Positions 18,095 through 26,840 of a stretch of DNA of 64,000 bases are shown here, piece after piece. Positions within the stretch are counted from its first letter, which is position 1, and each line of letters opens with the position of its first letter. Below the pieces are notes generated by a model. That model searched no databases. It was not told where the DNA came from and was given only the letters and a program-made list of their open reading frames with translations. The position numbers were made by a program, and so were the translations under genes. Source of the stretch: Chthonomonas sp035294165 (GTDB lineage: Bacteria > Armatimonadota > Chthonomonadetes > Chthonomonadales > Chthonomonadaceae); contig NZ_DATGLN010000170.1 of NCBI RefSeq assembly GCF_035294165.1, forward strand, positions 39,549 through 103,548, in the 5' to 3' direction.

Positions 18095-21000
18095 TTAGAA
18101 TGAATGGACTTCTGCAGTTGAGGCGGTGTCTACGGCCCCACCTGCGGATTCGAGATCGGGCCGACCGAAGGGAGCAAATCGGTCTAAATCCCGACTGCGG
18201 CGGCGCACCAGATAATAGAGCACGGGCACCGCCAAGCGCGAGAGAAGTGTTGAGGCGATCTCACCAGCCATGAGAGAGATGGCCAGCCCCTGAAAGATCG
18301 GATCGAAGAGAATAACAAACGAGCCGACAATTACCGCCGCCGCGGTGAGAAGCATGGGTCGAAAACGTGTGGCGCCGGCCTCGATGACGGCCTCTTCTAG
18401 GGGAAAGCCCTGACGTAGGCGCAGCTCGATGAAGTCCACCAGGATAATCGAGTTGCGCACGATGATACCGGCACCCGCGATGAAGCCGATCATGGAGGTG
18501 GCCGTGAAGAACGCACCGAGCAGCGCATGGGCAGGCAAGATGCCTACAAGCGTAAGGGGGATCGGTGCCATGATGACAAACGGCGTGATGAAAGACCGAA
18601 ACCACCCCACGATCAGAATGTAGATGAGAATCAGAACGACGGCAAATGCAAGTCCCAGATCGCGAAAGACCTCATAGGTTATCTGCCACTCACCGTCCCA
18701 CTTCATGGAGAGACGATTGGTGTTGTTCGGTTGTCGAATGCTGAGTATGTTGAGATGCGTACCATCTGGCATTCGCAATTGCGACAACTTTTTATTCATC
18801 GCCAAAATGGCATAGACCGGGCTTTCCAGCCGTCCGGTAACATCGCCTGTTACATAGACCACCGGCAGCAGGTTTTTGTGGTAGATCGACTCGTCTGCAG
18901 GTACCTCTATCGTTCGCACCAACTCGCTCAGCGGCACGCTGCGCCCATCCTGGGTGGGGACGTAGAGATTTTGTAGGCGGTTCAGGCCGCTGCGATCTCC
19001 ACGAGGTAGTTGTAGCCAAATGGGCACGTCCTCTCGGGCTTCCGGATCGTGGGCCAATCCTATCGCCGCTCCGTGCAGGGCCATGGTTAGTTCATTGACG
19101 GCCGTCTGCACATCCACATGTGCTAACGCGGCCTTCTGTCGGTCTACCACTATCTGATAGGTTGGTTGCGCGTCGTCGTGGTACCAGTCCACGTCGGTAA
19201 CATCCGGTGTCTGTTCAAAGACCCGTTTCACCTCGCGCGCCACGGCCGTCCGCTCGGCATCGGTGGGGCCGTAGACCTCTGCGACCAAGGTTTCGAGTAC
19301 CGGCGGGCCGGGCGGAACTTCGGCAACCTTCAGCCGCACTCCCCATGCTTTTGCAATGCGGGCTAATGCGGGGCGAATGCGCTTTACAATATCGTGGCTT
19401 TGCAGTTTTCGATGTTGTTTATCCACGAGGTTCACCTGGATGTCGGCCTGATAGGCTGCGTTTCTCAGATAGTAATGCCGAACAAGGCCGTTGAAGTTGT
19501 AGGGGCTGGCGGTGCCCACATACAGTTCGTAGTTGGCCACCTCCGGCACGGTGGCGATATAGTCGGCTAATGCCTTTGTGGCCGCCGCTGTCTGCTCCAA
19601 AGTGGTGCCGTTCGGCATATCCACGATTAATTGAAATTCGTTCTTGTTGTCGAAAGGCAGCATCTTTACCACCACCAACTTCAACGCGATAAGCGACATC
19701 GCGCCGAGCAACAGGAGGACCACGCCCCCAAAGAAGAGTCGACGCGCTTTTGGCGAATGGATCAGCGGCTTCATCACCCGCCGATAAAGCCGAGTGGTCC
19801 AATCGTCCGGCGACTTTTTCGGGTGGTCGCTTGGTGGGGTGGTGGGTTGGGCATGCTGATGGTGCCTGCCGAGAATGATATTGGTAGCCCATGGCGTAAC
19901 GATAAAGGCCACGGCAAGGGAGAATAACATGGCGGCAGAGGCCCCTACCGGAATGGGCCGCATGTAGGGGCCCATCAGCCCGCGAACAAAAGCCATCGGC
20001 AAAATAGCAGCGATAACGGCGAACGTAGCGAGAATGGTGGGGTTACCAACCTCGTCTACCGCTCGAATCGCCACATCTCGTAAGGAGAAGGGCTTTCCCT
20101 GCTCCATACGAAAGTGCCGAACCATGTTTTCGACAACCACAATGGCATCATCTACAAGAATACCGATCGAAAAGATCAGGGCAAACAGGGTGATGCGGTT
20201 TAGGGTATAGCCGTAGAGATAGAAAATAAACAGGGTGAGGGCGAGCGTTACCGGGATGGCAACACCAACGATCAGCGACTCGCGCCACCCCAAAGCCAAC
20301 GCTATCAACAGCATAACCGAAATCACGGCGATCAGCATGTGAAAAAGCAGTTCCATCGCCTTCTCGTTGGCCGTAGCGCCGTAGTCACGCGTAACCGTGA
20401 TGTGCACGTCGGATGGCAGGATGACCCCTTTCAGGGTGTCTACTTTATTCATGACCCGCCGTACCACGTCTACCGCGTTGGTGCCCGGTAGCTTCGATAT
20501 GGCCAGTGTAACGGCCTCTTGAAGCGATGTGGTTTTCTTGCCTGTCGCCGGCCCATAGCCGAAAAAGACATAGTTTTGCGGCTCCGAAGGCCCTTCGACC
20601 ACTTGAGCCACATCGCGCACAAAGATGGGGCGCTCGCCGACACTACGCACTACCACGTTCTGCACATCTTCGGCATTGCGGAGGAAGTCGCCCGTTCGCA
20701 GCAATATTTGGGTGTTATTTTTATCAAAAGACCCTGATTGCTGTTGGGCATTGGCCCCCTCAAGCGCATTGGCCACATCCAGAGGAGTCAGGCCGTAGGC
20801 CGCTAATCGCGCGGGCTTCAGAATAACCCGTACCTGACGCGGCTCTCCACCGATGATATCTACATTGGAGACATCGGGCACCTGCTTTATGGCATCCCGA
20901 AGCCGTTCGGCAAGCTGGCGAAGCGTGTAGTAGTTATAGTTTGCCCCATGAAGCGTTAGCGCTAAAATGGGCACGTCGTCAATAGAGCGCATCTTCAAAA

Positions 21001-21484
21001 TGGGCTTTGACGCGCCGGGAGGTAGGCTATCGTAGTGCGGCTGCAATTTTTCCTCCAAGCGCACAAGGCTCTGCTCGGGGTCTTCTCCCACGTAGAAACG
21101 CACAATGATCAAGGACTGCCCTGGGCTTGAGGTGGAGTAGATATATTCGACGCCCGGCACATCGTGAATCACCCGTTCCAGGGGGTTTGTTATGCGTTGC
21201 TCTACCTCTTTCGCCGTGGCTCCGGGCATCTGAACCATGACATCTATCATCGGAACATGAATTTGCGGTTCTTCCTCTCTGGGTGTACGAACCACGGCGA
21301 TGAAGCCTAAAAGCAACGACGCCAGAATAATGAGTGGAGTTAGTTTGGACGAGACGAAAGCCGCAGCTAACCTGCCGGCTAGCCCGAGGCGCGAATGCGC
21401 CGATCCGTCTGAATGATGCGGCGTATGTCCCCCTTTTGGCTCGCCCGTGGCCTCATGCGTATGTTCGGTATGGTGATCGGCCAT
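18095..21484 (-). CDS. RND efflux pump, inner-membrane permease
   Basis: An 1129-residue AcrB-like transporter with two repeats of transmembrane and large periplasmic domains. The proton-relay segment in the fourth helix keeps two adjacent aspartates (GILVDDAIVVVEN), as in drug-type RND pumps. The tenth-helix segment reads GIIVRNSIILVDF, with Arg where AcrB has the relay Lys. The cytoplasmic N terminus is very His-rich: eight His in the first 30 residues (H4, H5, H8, H10, H20, H23, H24, H30). A second His-rich stretch (GRHHQHAQP) lies in the central cytoplasmic loop. It starts 5 bases after the adaptor stop, with GGGAGG upstream. Export of a metal or of a metal-linked toxic compound is inferred from the histidines and the ArsR gene. 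Confidence 0.93.
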   Translation of the reverse strand: MADHHTEHTHEATGEPKGGHTPHHSDGSAHSRLGLAGRLAAAFVSSKLTPLIILASLLLGFIAVVRTPREEEPQIHVPMIDVMVQMPGATAKEVEQRITNPLERVIHDVPGVEYIYSTSSPGQSLIIVRFYVGEDPEQSLVRLEEKLQPHYDSLPPGASKPILKMRSIDDVPILALTLHGANYNYYTLRQLAERLRDAIKQVPDVSNVDIIGGEPRQVRVILKPARLAAYGLTPLDVANALEGANAQQQSGSFDKNNTQILLRTGDFLRNAEDVQNVVVRSVGERPIFVRDVAQVVEGPSEPQNYVFFGYGPATGKKTTSLQEAVTLAISKLPGTNAVDVVRRVMNKVDTLKGVILPSDVHITVTRDYGATANEKAMELLFHMLIAVISVMLLIALALGWRESLIVGVAIPVTLALTLFIFYLYGYTLNRITLFALIFSIGILVDDAIVVVENMVRHFRMEQGKPFSLRDVAIRAVDEVGNPTILATFAVIAAILPMAFVRGLMGPYMRPIPVGASAAMLFSLAVAFIVTPWATNIILGRHHQHAQPTTPPSDHPKKSPDDWTTRLYRRVMKPLIHSPKARRLFFGGVVLLLLGAMSLIALKLVVVKMLPFDNKNEFQLIVDMPNGTTLEQTAAATKALADYIATVPEVANYELYVGTASPYNFNGLVRHYYLRNAAYQADIQVNLVDKQHRKLQSHDIVKRIRPALARIAKAWGVRLKVAEVPPGPPVLETLVAEVYGPTDAERTAVAREVKRVFEQTPDVTDVDWYHDDAQPTYQIVVDRQKAALAHVDVQTAVNELTMALHGAAIGLAHDPEAREDVPIWLQLPRGDRSGLNRLQNLYVPTQDGRSVPLSELVRTIEVPADESIYHKNLLPVVYVTGDVTGRLESPVYAILAMNKKLSQLRMPDGTHLNILSIRQPNNTNRLSMKWDGEWQITYEVFRDLGLAFAVVLILIYILIVGWFRSFITPFVIMAPIPLTLVGILPAHALLGAFFTATSMIGFIAGAGIIVRNSIILVDFIELRLRQGFPLEEAVIEAGATRFRPMLLTAAAVIVGSFVILFDPIFQGLAISLMAGEIASTLLSRLAVPVLYYLVRRRSRDLDRFAPFGRPDLESAGGAVDTASTAEVHSF

Positions 21485-21489
21485 TTGGT

Positions 21490-23070
21490 TTACCTCCCAT
21501 CCTCTGTCGGTCTTATCTGCAAACCGTCCTGTAGCTTTGGAGATGAGGCATCGGCAACGATGCGCTCTCCCGGATTAAGCCCCGAAAGCACCTCAAGGCT
21601 CTTTCCGTACGACTGCCCTAGCGTTACCAGTCGGAGATGAAGCACGTTCTGAGGATCAACAACATAGACGTAGTGAAGTCCTTCTCGCTCCATAACGGCG
21701 CCGGCCGGTACAAGCATACGCCGTTCCGTGCCGACAGGGAGTTTCACGCGACCGAACATTCCCGAAAGAACACCCCTATCTGCAGGCAGCAGCACCTTCA
21801 CGGTAAAGGTATGGCTGTTCGGGTCACCCTGCGGCGCGATCTCGGTCACAATGCCCACAAGGTGCCTGTTTCCTAAGGCATCTATCTGCACCTCTAAGGG
21901 CTTTCCTATGGTGACTGCGGGCAAGGCGCTTTCCGGCACGGTCAACTCTAAGCGATCCTGTGTGCCCTCCTCACGAAGAACGGGAACGCCGGGCATAGCC
22001 ATCGCGCCAACATCCGCTAGCTTTTGGGTGATCACGCCATCGAAAGGCGCGCGTAGAACCGCATAGCTGCGCGTGATGCGGGCCAGCTGGAGCGCTACAC
22101 GGCTCTGTTGTAAAGCGGCAAAAGTGTTTTGCGTCTGTTCGTGCCTCACCTGCGCTTTTGCAGCGGCTGCTTCGGCTTCACGAAGGCCGGCTTCCGCCCG
22201 ACGTACAGCAGCCTGTGCCTGGCGTACCGCCTCCGCCGCCGCTTGCTTTTCTTCGGAACGGCTTCCCTCGTTCACGAGGCTTTGTTGCTGCAGAGCGCTC
22301 TCATACTGTGCCTTAGCGACCTCGTAGCGGCTTTGATAAGAATCGTACTGCTGAGCCGAGATGGCCCCTTCGTTATAAAGCTCTGCCATGCGATGGAGGT
22401 CACGTTCGGCAAGAACGAGTTTGGCTTTCGCTTGCGTCACTGCGAGAGCAGCTTGGGCACGCTCCTGCTTGCGTGGGCCGGTATCCACCAGTTGTTGCTT
22501 TGCTTTAGCCGCTGCTAGGGCGGCTTGGGCTTCGCGCAACTGGGCCTGTGCCGCCGCAATTTGGGCGTTGTCTACCTTGCCTTCCATCTGTTCGGCCATC
22601 TGCGCCCCCCGATAGGCCGCCTCCGCAGCGAGAACGCCCGCTTCCGCCTGAGCGATACTCGCATCGAGATCACGGGTATCTAAAACAGCCAGTACCTCTC
22701 CTGCCGTCACACGGCTCCCTTCATGTACAAATAAGGAGAGAATGCGGGCTGTTATCTTGGGCGCAATATCTGTTTGAACGATGGGGCTTACGTTACCGGT
22801 TACCTCTATGGTTTGTGGCAAAGTGGTTAGGGCGACCGTCTCTATAGGAGCGGTAACTGCCGTGGTGTTGCTTGTGGGATGGCTTTGTGAGTCGGCAGCC
22901 TCAGCGGAGGAGGCATGCCTGCGCCAGAAGACCATGCCCACCAACCCGATGAGCAGAAGCAGGCCAACCAAAACGATTTTGTGTCGTTTGCCTAACGTTC
23001 CGCTTCGCCGCCATGCTGTCATTGTTTGTAGACTTCGGTGTCTAATAAATTGATATATATCTATATTCAT
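21490..23070 (-). CDS. RND efflux periplasmic adaptor (HlyD/MFP family)
   Basis: A 526-residue membrane-fusion protein. One N-terminal membrane anchor (KIVLVGLLLLIGLVGMVFW) is followed by a lipoyl-like half (ITARILSLFVHEGSRVTAGEV), a very long Ala/Gln-rich alpha-helical hairpin (about residues 130-320), the second lipoyl half (YAVLRAPFDGVITQKLADVG) and beta-barrel and membrane-proximal domains. Met at 23070 is chosen because GGAGG precedes it closely; the frame extends 15 residues upstream without support. It is followed immediately by the permease. No outer-membrane channel gene is in the operon, so the pump must borrow one. Confidence 0.92.
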   Translation of the reverse strand: MNIDIYQFIRHRSLQTMTAWRRSGTLGKRHKIVLVGLLLLIGLVGMVFWRRHASSAEAADSQSHPTSNTTAVTAPIETVALTTLPQTIEVTGNVSPIVQTDIAPKITARILSLFVHEGSRVTAGEVLAVLDTRDLDASIAQAEAGVLAAEAAYRGAQMAEQMEGKVDNAQIAAAQAQLREAQAALAAAKAKQQLVDTGPRKQERAQAALAVTQAKAKLVLAERDLHRMAELYNEGAISAQQYDSYQSRYEVAKAQYESALQQQSLVNEGSRSEEKQAAAEAVRQAQAAVRRAEAGLREAEAAAAKAQVRHEQTQNTFAALQQSRVALQLARITRSYAVLRAPFDGVITQKLADVGAMAMPGVPVLREEGTQDRLELTVPESALPAVTIGKPLEVQIDALGNRHLVGIVTEIAPQGDPNSHTFTVKVLLPADRGVLSGMFGRVKLPVGTERRMLVPAGAVMEREGLHYVYVVDPQNVLHLRLVTLGQSYGKSLEVLSGLNPGERIVADASSPKLQDGLQIRPTEDGR

Positions 23071-23163
23071 ATAAACTTCCTCCGAAAACGACTCTTTCGT
23101 ATCTCTGCAAGGCAAGGGATGGATGGACGCCTACAAGCCGCCCGGTCCAGGCATATGCTACAG

Positions 23164-23478
23164 CTACTTTTTATGATGGCGGATGCAATCGAGCAAGAGC
23201 AGCACGCTTGGATCGGCGATCCGATAGTAGACGTTCGTGCCCTCACGGCGTGCGCTGAGGATGCCTTGGTCTTTAAGGATTCGCAGTTGTTGGCTTACCA
23301 CGGCCTGTTCTGCCTCTGCGGCCTCCACGATTTGGCTTACGTTGCGCTCTCTACCGGCGTGTTGAAGATAGTCGAGAATGCGAAGACGCAACGGATGGGC
23401 CGCATTTCGGATGATAGGCGCCACACGTTGAAGCGTCTCCAGATCGATGAGTTGGTTTTTCGTTTCTGTCGTTGTCAT
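23164..23478 (-). CDS. ArsR-family transcriptional repressor
   Basis: A 104-residue winged-helix protein. HPLRLRILDYL is the typical ArsR helix, AVVSQQLRILKDQGIL is the recognition helix and ARREGTNVYYRI is the wing. It lacks the ELCVCDL metal box and has a single Cys (C98), so neither the classic arsenic site nor a dithiol persulfide switch is present. A C-terminal cluster (D97, C98, H101, H102) could bind metal. It is first in the operon, 93 bases before the adaptor, with a perfect palindrome in its own upstream region, so it most likely represses the pump operon. Confidence 0.9.
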   Translation of the reverse strand: MTTTETKNQLIDLETLQRVAPIIRNAAHPLRLRILDYLQHAGRERNVSQIVEAAEAEQAVVSQQLRILKDQGILSARREGTNVYYRIADPSVLLLLDCIRHHKK

Positions 23479-23500
23479 GCCGCTTTCCTTATATAGATGC

Positions 23501-23514
23501 TAGCTATATAGCTA
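23501..23514. promoter_or_regulatory. Perfect palindrome, probable ArsR operator
   Basis: TAGCTATATAGCTA is a perfect 14-base palindrome 23 bases upstream of the arsR start codon, in an AT-rich promoter-sized interval. Dyads of this size and position are typical of ArsR operators. Binding is inferred. Confidence 0.6.
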
Positions 23515-23558
23515 TACGCCTATGTTTAGAGGATGGTTCCCCATCGGTGCCAACTCTT

Positions 23559-26500
23559 CTATGGACGCGGCTCTGCCAAGGCGGCGGTGATCGTCTGTTC
23601 CATGCTCCAAGCATGTCCTTCGTTATAAGCGGCCTCGAATCGATCTTCTCCTATAAGTGCACGCGCTTGTGCAAGCCAGCCTTCGCCTTGCTCGGTTAGC
23701 TCGTAGGGCGATACTTTTACCTGCGTGTCCTCCAGAATGCGATGCGCCCCGCCGATCAGGCGCGCTGCACAAAGTGCGAAAGTAACCCTTTGTGCCTTTG
23801 AGTAACCCTCATGTTGTGCCTGCCAGGCCCTATAGACCCCATAGGCCCGAAGGGTATAGGCGATCTCGTCTACATCTTCATGTTCTCTGGCCACCGCGAG
23901 GGCCTCATCTAAGCAGTCTCGGGCTGTTTTCTCTTGATGGTGCAATAGGGCAAGTAACGATAACTTTCTTAGCGGTGCGGAGATAGCTAAGGGGAGATGG
24001 TATTGGCGCCCCCATTCCACGAGTTGTTGGAACCGTTGATAGGCCTGTTCATAGTTCCGTTCTCGAAGGGCTAGGGTGGCAAGACCGAAGTTTGCAGCCT
24101 GGATATGATGGAGAGCAGGTATGTTGTCAGGAGTAGGATAGAGTTGAAGAACCTCCTCGAAGTAGTGCCTGGCCTTTTCGTACTCGCCCTGATAGTAGGC
24201 CAGGCGTCCGAGCTGGGCAAGCGTACCCGCTTCTTTCCATCGTTCGCCCGTGTTACGACAGATGGCGAGCGCTTCCTCCTCCAAAGCGAGCGCCTTAGCA
24301 TATTCGCCCTGCTCCTGGTAAACATGGGCGAGGGCGTTTAAATAGAGTGGCAGATTGCCCACATTACCATGTGTTCGTGCGATTGCAAGAGCCTCTTCAA
24401 AGAGCGAACGGGCACGCTCAAACTGACTCTGTTGCTGTAGTAAAACCTGACCAAGGCAGAATAGATCATAGGAAAGACTGATTTCATCGCCCACTTCACG
24501 GTGTAGAGCGATGGCCTGTTCGATGTACTCTTGCGCCCTTTCAAAGTCGCCAAGATTATAGGGGATTGTGAAAAGCTCGGCTAGCATAATGGCCTCTTTG
24601 ATCCGATCTCCTACGGAACGGAAATAGGAATATGCCGATTTGAAATGGGCTTCGGCGGCAGAGTAGTCTTTCCTTAAAAAGGCGAAATAACCCTTAAAGC
24701 GATGGGCAAAACCCAGTAGCTCCTCGTGATGAAGGTGTTCGGCCAGTTTCCATAGCCTTTCCGCATAGGCTTGACTCTGTTCGAGGTCTCCGAGCCGATA
24801 GCGCAAATGCGTGACCAACACCAGCCCTTTCCCGTACAGATAGTCTTCAGCAGAATAGTTCGCTAACGCGGCCTCACACCAGGTAAGTCCCTCGCGAAGA
24901 GAGCCATTCAGAAGCCAGAAATCGCTAAGGGCAACGCATAGACGTAGACAGGCTTCCCAATCGTGCTGCCGTCTATACCAAGCATAGGTCTCCTCTATGT
25001 TCGCCCATTCTTCTGTTAGCCGCTCGGCCCAGTAGACTCCTTCCTTGCCTAAAAGTTCGGTGCGGGCGACATCGGCAAGGTTCGTGTAGTAGTGCGCGTG
25101 CGCCCGGCGAACTCGGCCTTCAAACTCTGGCCCCCGTTCCCGAAGTTTTTCCACCGCATACTCGCGAACCGTTTCCAACAGGTTGTAGCGCACTTCCCCC
25201 TTACGCTGCCGCATCATGCATAGCGACTTCTCGACTAAACCTTCTAATAGCTCAAGCACCTCCCAAGCCTCTAGGCCGTAGGCTTCCTCTCCTACATGCT
25301 CGATGGCCTCTAAGCTCCATCCTCCGCGAAATGCACCTAAACTGCAAAACAGCTCCTGTTCGCGAGGAGTTAGCAGTTCATAGCTCCAGTCTAAAGTGGC
25401 CCTCAAGGTTCTGTGGCGGCTCAGCTCGCTACGCATGCCCCCTCGCAAAATTCGTAGACGCTCATCCAGGCGATAGGCAAGCTCCGGTAAAGAGATCACA
25501 CGTAAACGGCTGGCCGCCAACTCCAACGCCAGCGGAATGCCGTCGAGCTTGTGGCAGACTTCCACCAAAGCCTCTAGGTTTTCATTATCTACCCGGAACT
25601 CGGGTAGCACGTTTTGTGCTCGCTCCACGAAAAGCGCCAAAGCCTCATAGTGGGCGACTTCCGCCACACTTAAGCTCTCGTTCGACGATGGCAGGCTCAA
25701 CGGCAACACAGGGTAGACACGCTCGCCCATAACGTGCAAGCGCTCACGACTGCTTGTCAGTATCTTTATTTCCCCACATTCGCGGAGGATGCGGCTCACC
25801 AATCTCCCTACAGCCTCCAGGAGATGCTCGCAGTTATCTAAAACCAAGAGCAGTGCCTTGTTACGCAGATAGCGCAGAAGAACTTCCTCCATTGGCTCCG
25901 TCGGTGTTTCGCGCAGCCCAAGCACACTGCCTATTTGAGACGCCACTCCGTTCCCTTCTTGTACCGAGGCCAGCTCTACCCACCAGACCCCGTCGGGAAA
26001 GTGCTCTAGCATCTCTGCTGCCACCTGAAGGCTTAATCGGCTTTTCCCACAGCCGCCCACTCCTACCAGGCTCACAAGGCGTCCACTTTCAAGCAGGTTA
26101 CGAATCTCTTCGACCTCGCGCTCGCGTCCGATGAAACTGCTCAGTTGAAACGGCAGATTGTTGGGGTAAAAGCCTCCGGCAAGAGAGCGTAAAGGGGGAA
26201 AGTCGCGTTCCAACTCCGGATGGATCAGCTGGTAGATATGCTCCGGTGCTTTCAGGTCGCGTAGCCGATGCCAGCCGAGATCGAGCAGATCGGCATTGGG
26301 CGGCAGGTGAACTTCCACAAGAATCTTGGTTGCCTCCGAAAGAATAAGCTGCCCGCCATGTGCCACTTCCACCAGTCGGCTCGTTTTGTTAAGAGGCGGT
26401 CCCAAATAGTCCTCCGCTTGTTGCATGGCGGTGCCACTATGTAGCGCGACGCGCACCCGTAGGGGGCCGGTTTCAGGAGGCCATTCTTGGGTGCGGAGGG

Positions 26501-26735
26501 CTTTCAAAAAATCGAGGGCGGCATGGACTGCATCGGTGGCCGAAGCAAAAGCGGCGAACCCTCCGTCGCCCATCATTTTGAAGAGATGCCCTCCATGTTC
26601 CGCAATGACATTTTGCAGGAGCGCGTTGTGAAGGGCGAGAGCCGTCTGCATTGCCTCCGGAGCACTCTCCCACAGTTTGGTGCTGCCCTCAATATCGGTG
26701 CACAAAAATGTAAGTGTATAAGACTGAACTTGCAT
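23559..26735 (-). CDS. Class III nucleotidyl cyclase - NB-ARC ATPase - TPR regulator
   Basis: A 1058-residue three-part protein. Residues about 5-165 form a class III adenylate/guanylate cyclase homology domain with both metal-binding aspartates (D14 in CTDIEGST, D57 in MMGDGGFA). Residues about 200-460 form a STAND/NB-ARC ATPase with Walker A GVGGCGKS near 225, Walker B LLLVLDNCEHLL and GIPLALELAASRLR. The rest is a long TPR array (for example KALALEEEALAICRNTGE). No C-terminal LuxR helix-turn-helix is present. The ATG at 26735 with GAGGG upstream is preferred over a TTG six bases earlier. Such proteins are thought to sense a ligand via the TPRs and switch via ATP binding. Its target is unknown; a large single-gene signalling unit. 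Confidence 0.88.
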   Translation of the reverse strand: MQVQSYTLTFLCTDIEGSTKLWESAPEAMQTALALHNALLQNVIAEHGGHLFKMMGDGGFAAFASATDAVHAALDFLKALRTQEWPPETGPLRVRVALHSGTAMQQAEDYLGPPLNKTSRLVEVAHGGQLILSEATKILVEVHLPPNADLLDLGWHRLRDLKAPEHIYQLIHPELERDFPPLRSLAGGFYPNNLPFQLSSFIGREREVEEIRNLLESGRLVSLVGVGGCGKSRLSLQVAAEMLEHFPDGVWWVELASVQEGNGVASQIGSVLGLRETPTEPMEEVLLRYLRNKALLLVLDNCEHLLEAVGRLVSRILRECGEIKILTSSRERLHVMGERVYPVLPLSLPSSNESLSVAEVAHYEALALFVERAQNVLPEFRVDNENLEALVEVCHKLDGIPLALELAASRLRVISLPELAYRLDERLRILRGGMRSELSRHRTLRATLDWSYELLTPREQELFCSLGAFRGGWSLEAIEHVGEEAYGLEAWEVLELLEGLVEKSLCMMRQRKGEVRYNLLETVREYAVEKLRERGPEFEGRVRRAHAHYYTNLADVARTELLGKEGVYWAERLTEEWANIEETYAWYRRQHDWEACLRLCVALSDFWLLNGSLREGLTWCEAALANYSAEDYLYGKGLVLVTHLRYRLGDLEQSQAYAERLWKLAEHLHHEELLGFAHRFKGYFAFLRKDYSAAEAHFKSAYSYFRSVGDRIKEAIMLAELFTIPYNLGDFERAQEYIEQAIALHREVGDEISLSYDLFCLGQVLLQQQSQFERARSLFEEALAIARTHGNVGNLPLYLNALAHVYQEQGEYAKALALEEEALAICRNTGERWKEAGTLAQLGRLAYYQGEYEKARHYFEEVLQLYPTPDNIPALHHIQAANFGLATLALRERNYEQAYQRFQQLVEWGRQYHLPLAISAPLRKLSLLALLHHQEKTARDCLDEALAVAREHEDVDEIAYTLRAYGVYRAWQAQHEGYSKAQRVTFALCAARLIGGAHRILEDTQVKVSPYELTEQGEGWLAQARALIGEDRFEAAYNEGHAWSMEQTITAALAEPRP

Positions 26736-26840
26736 CGTCAACCCTCTACCGGTTTGTTAAGGAAGAGGCTTAGGATACAACCGAACAGACTCTTTGTTTT
26801 AATATACCTTTTCATCTCATCGAGGTGACGAAGTTAGTTG

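Noticed and set aside
23049..23066. GATATATATC palindrome as a second ArsR operator
   Set aside because: It falls within the first codons of the adaptor gene (ATA GAT ATA TAT), where it follows from codon choice rather than promoter position.
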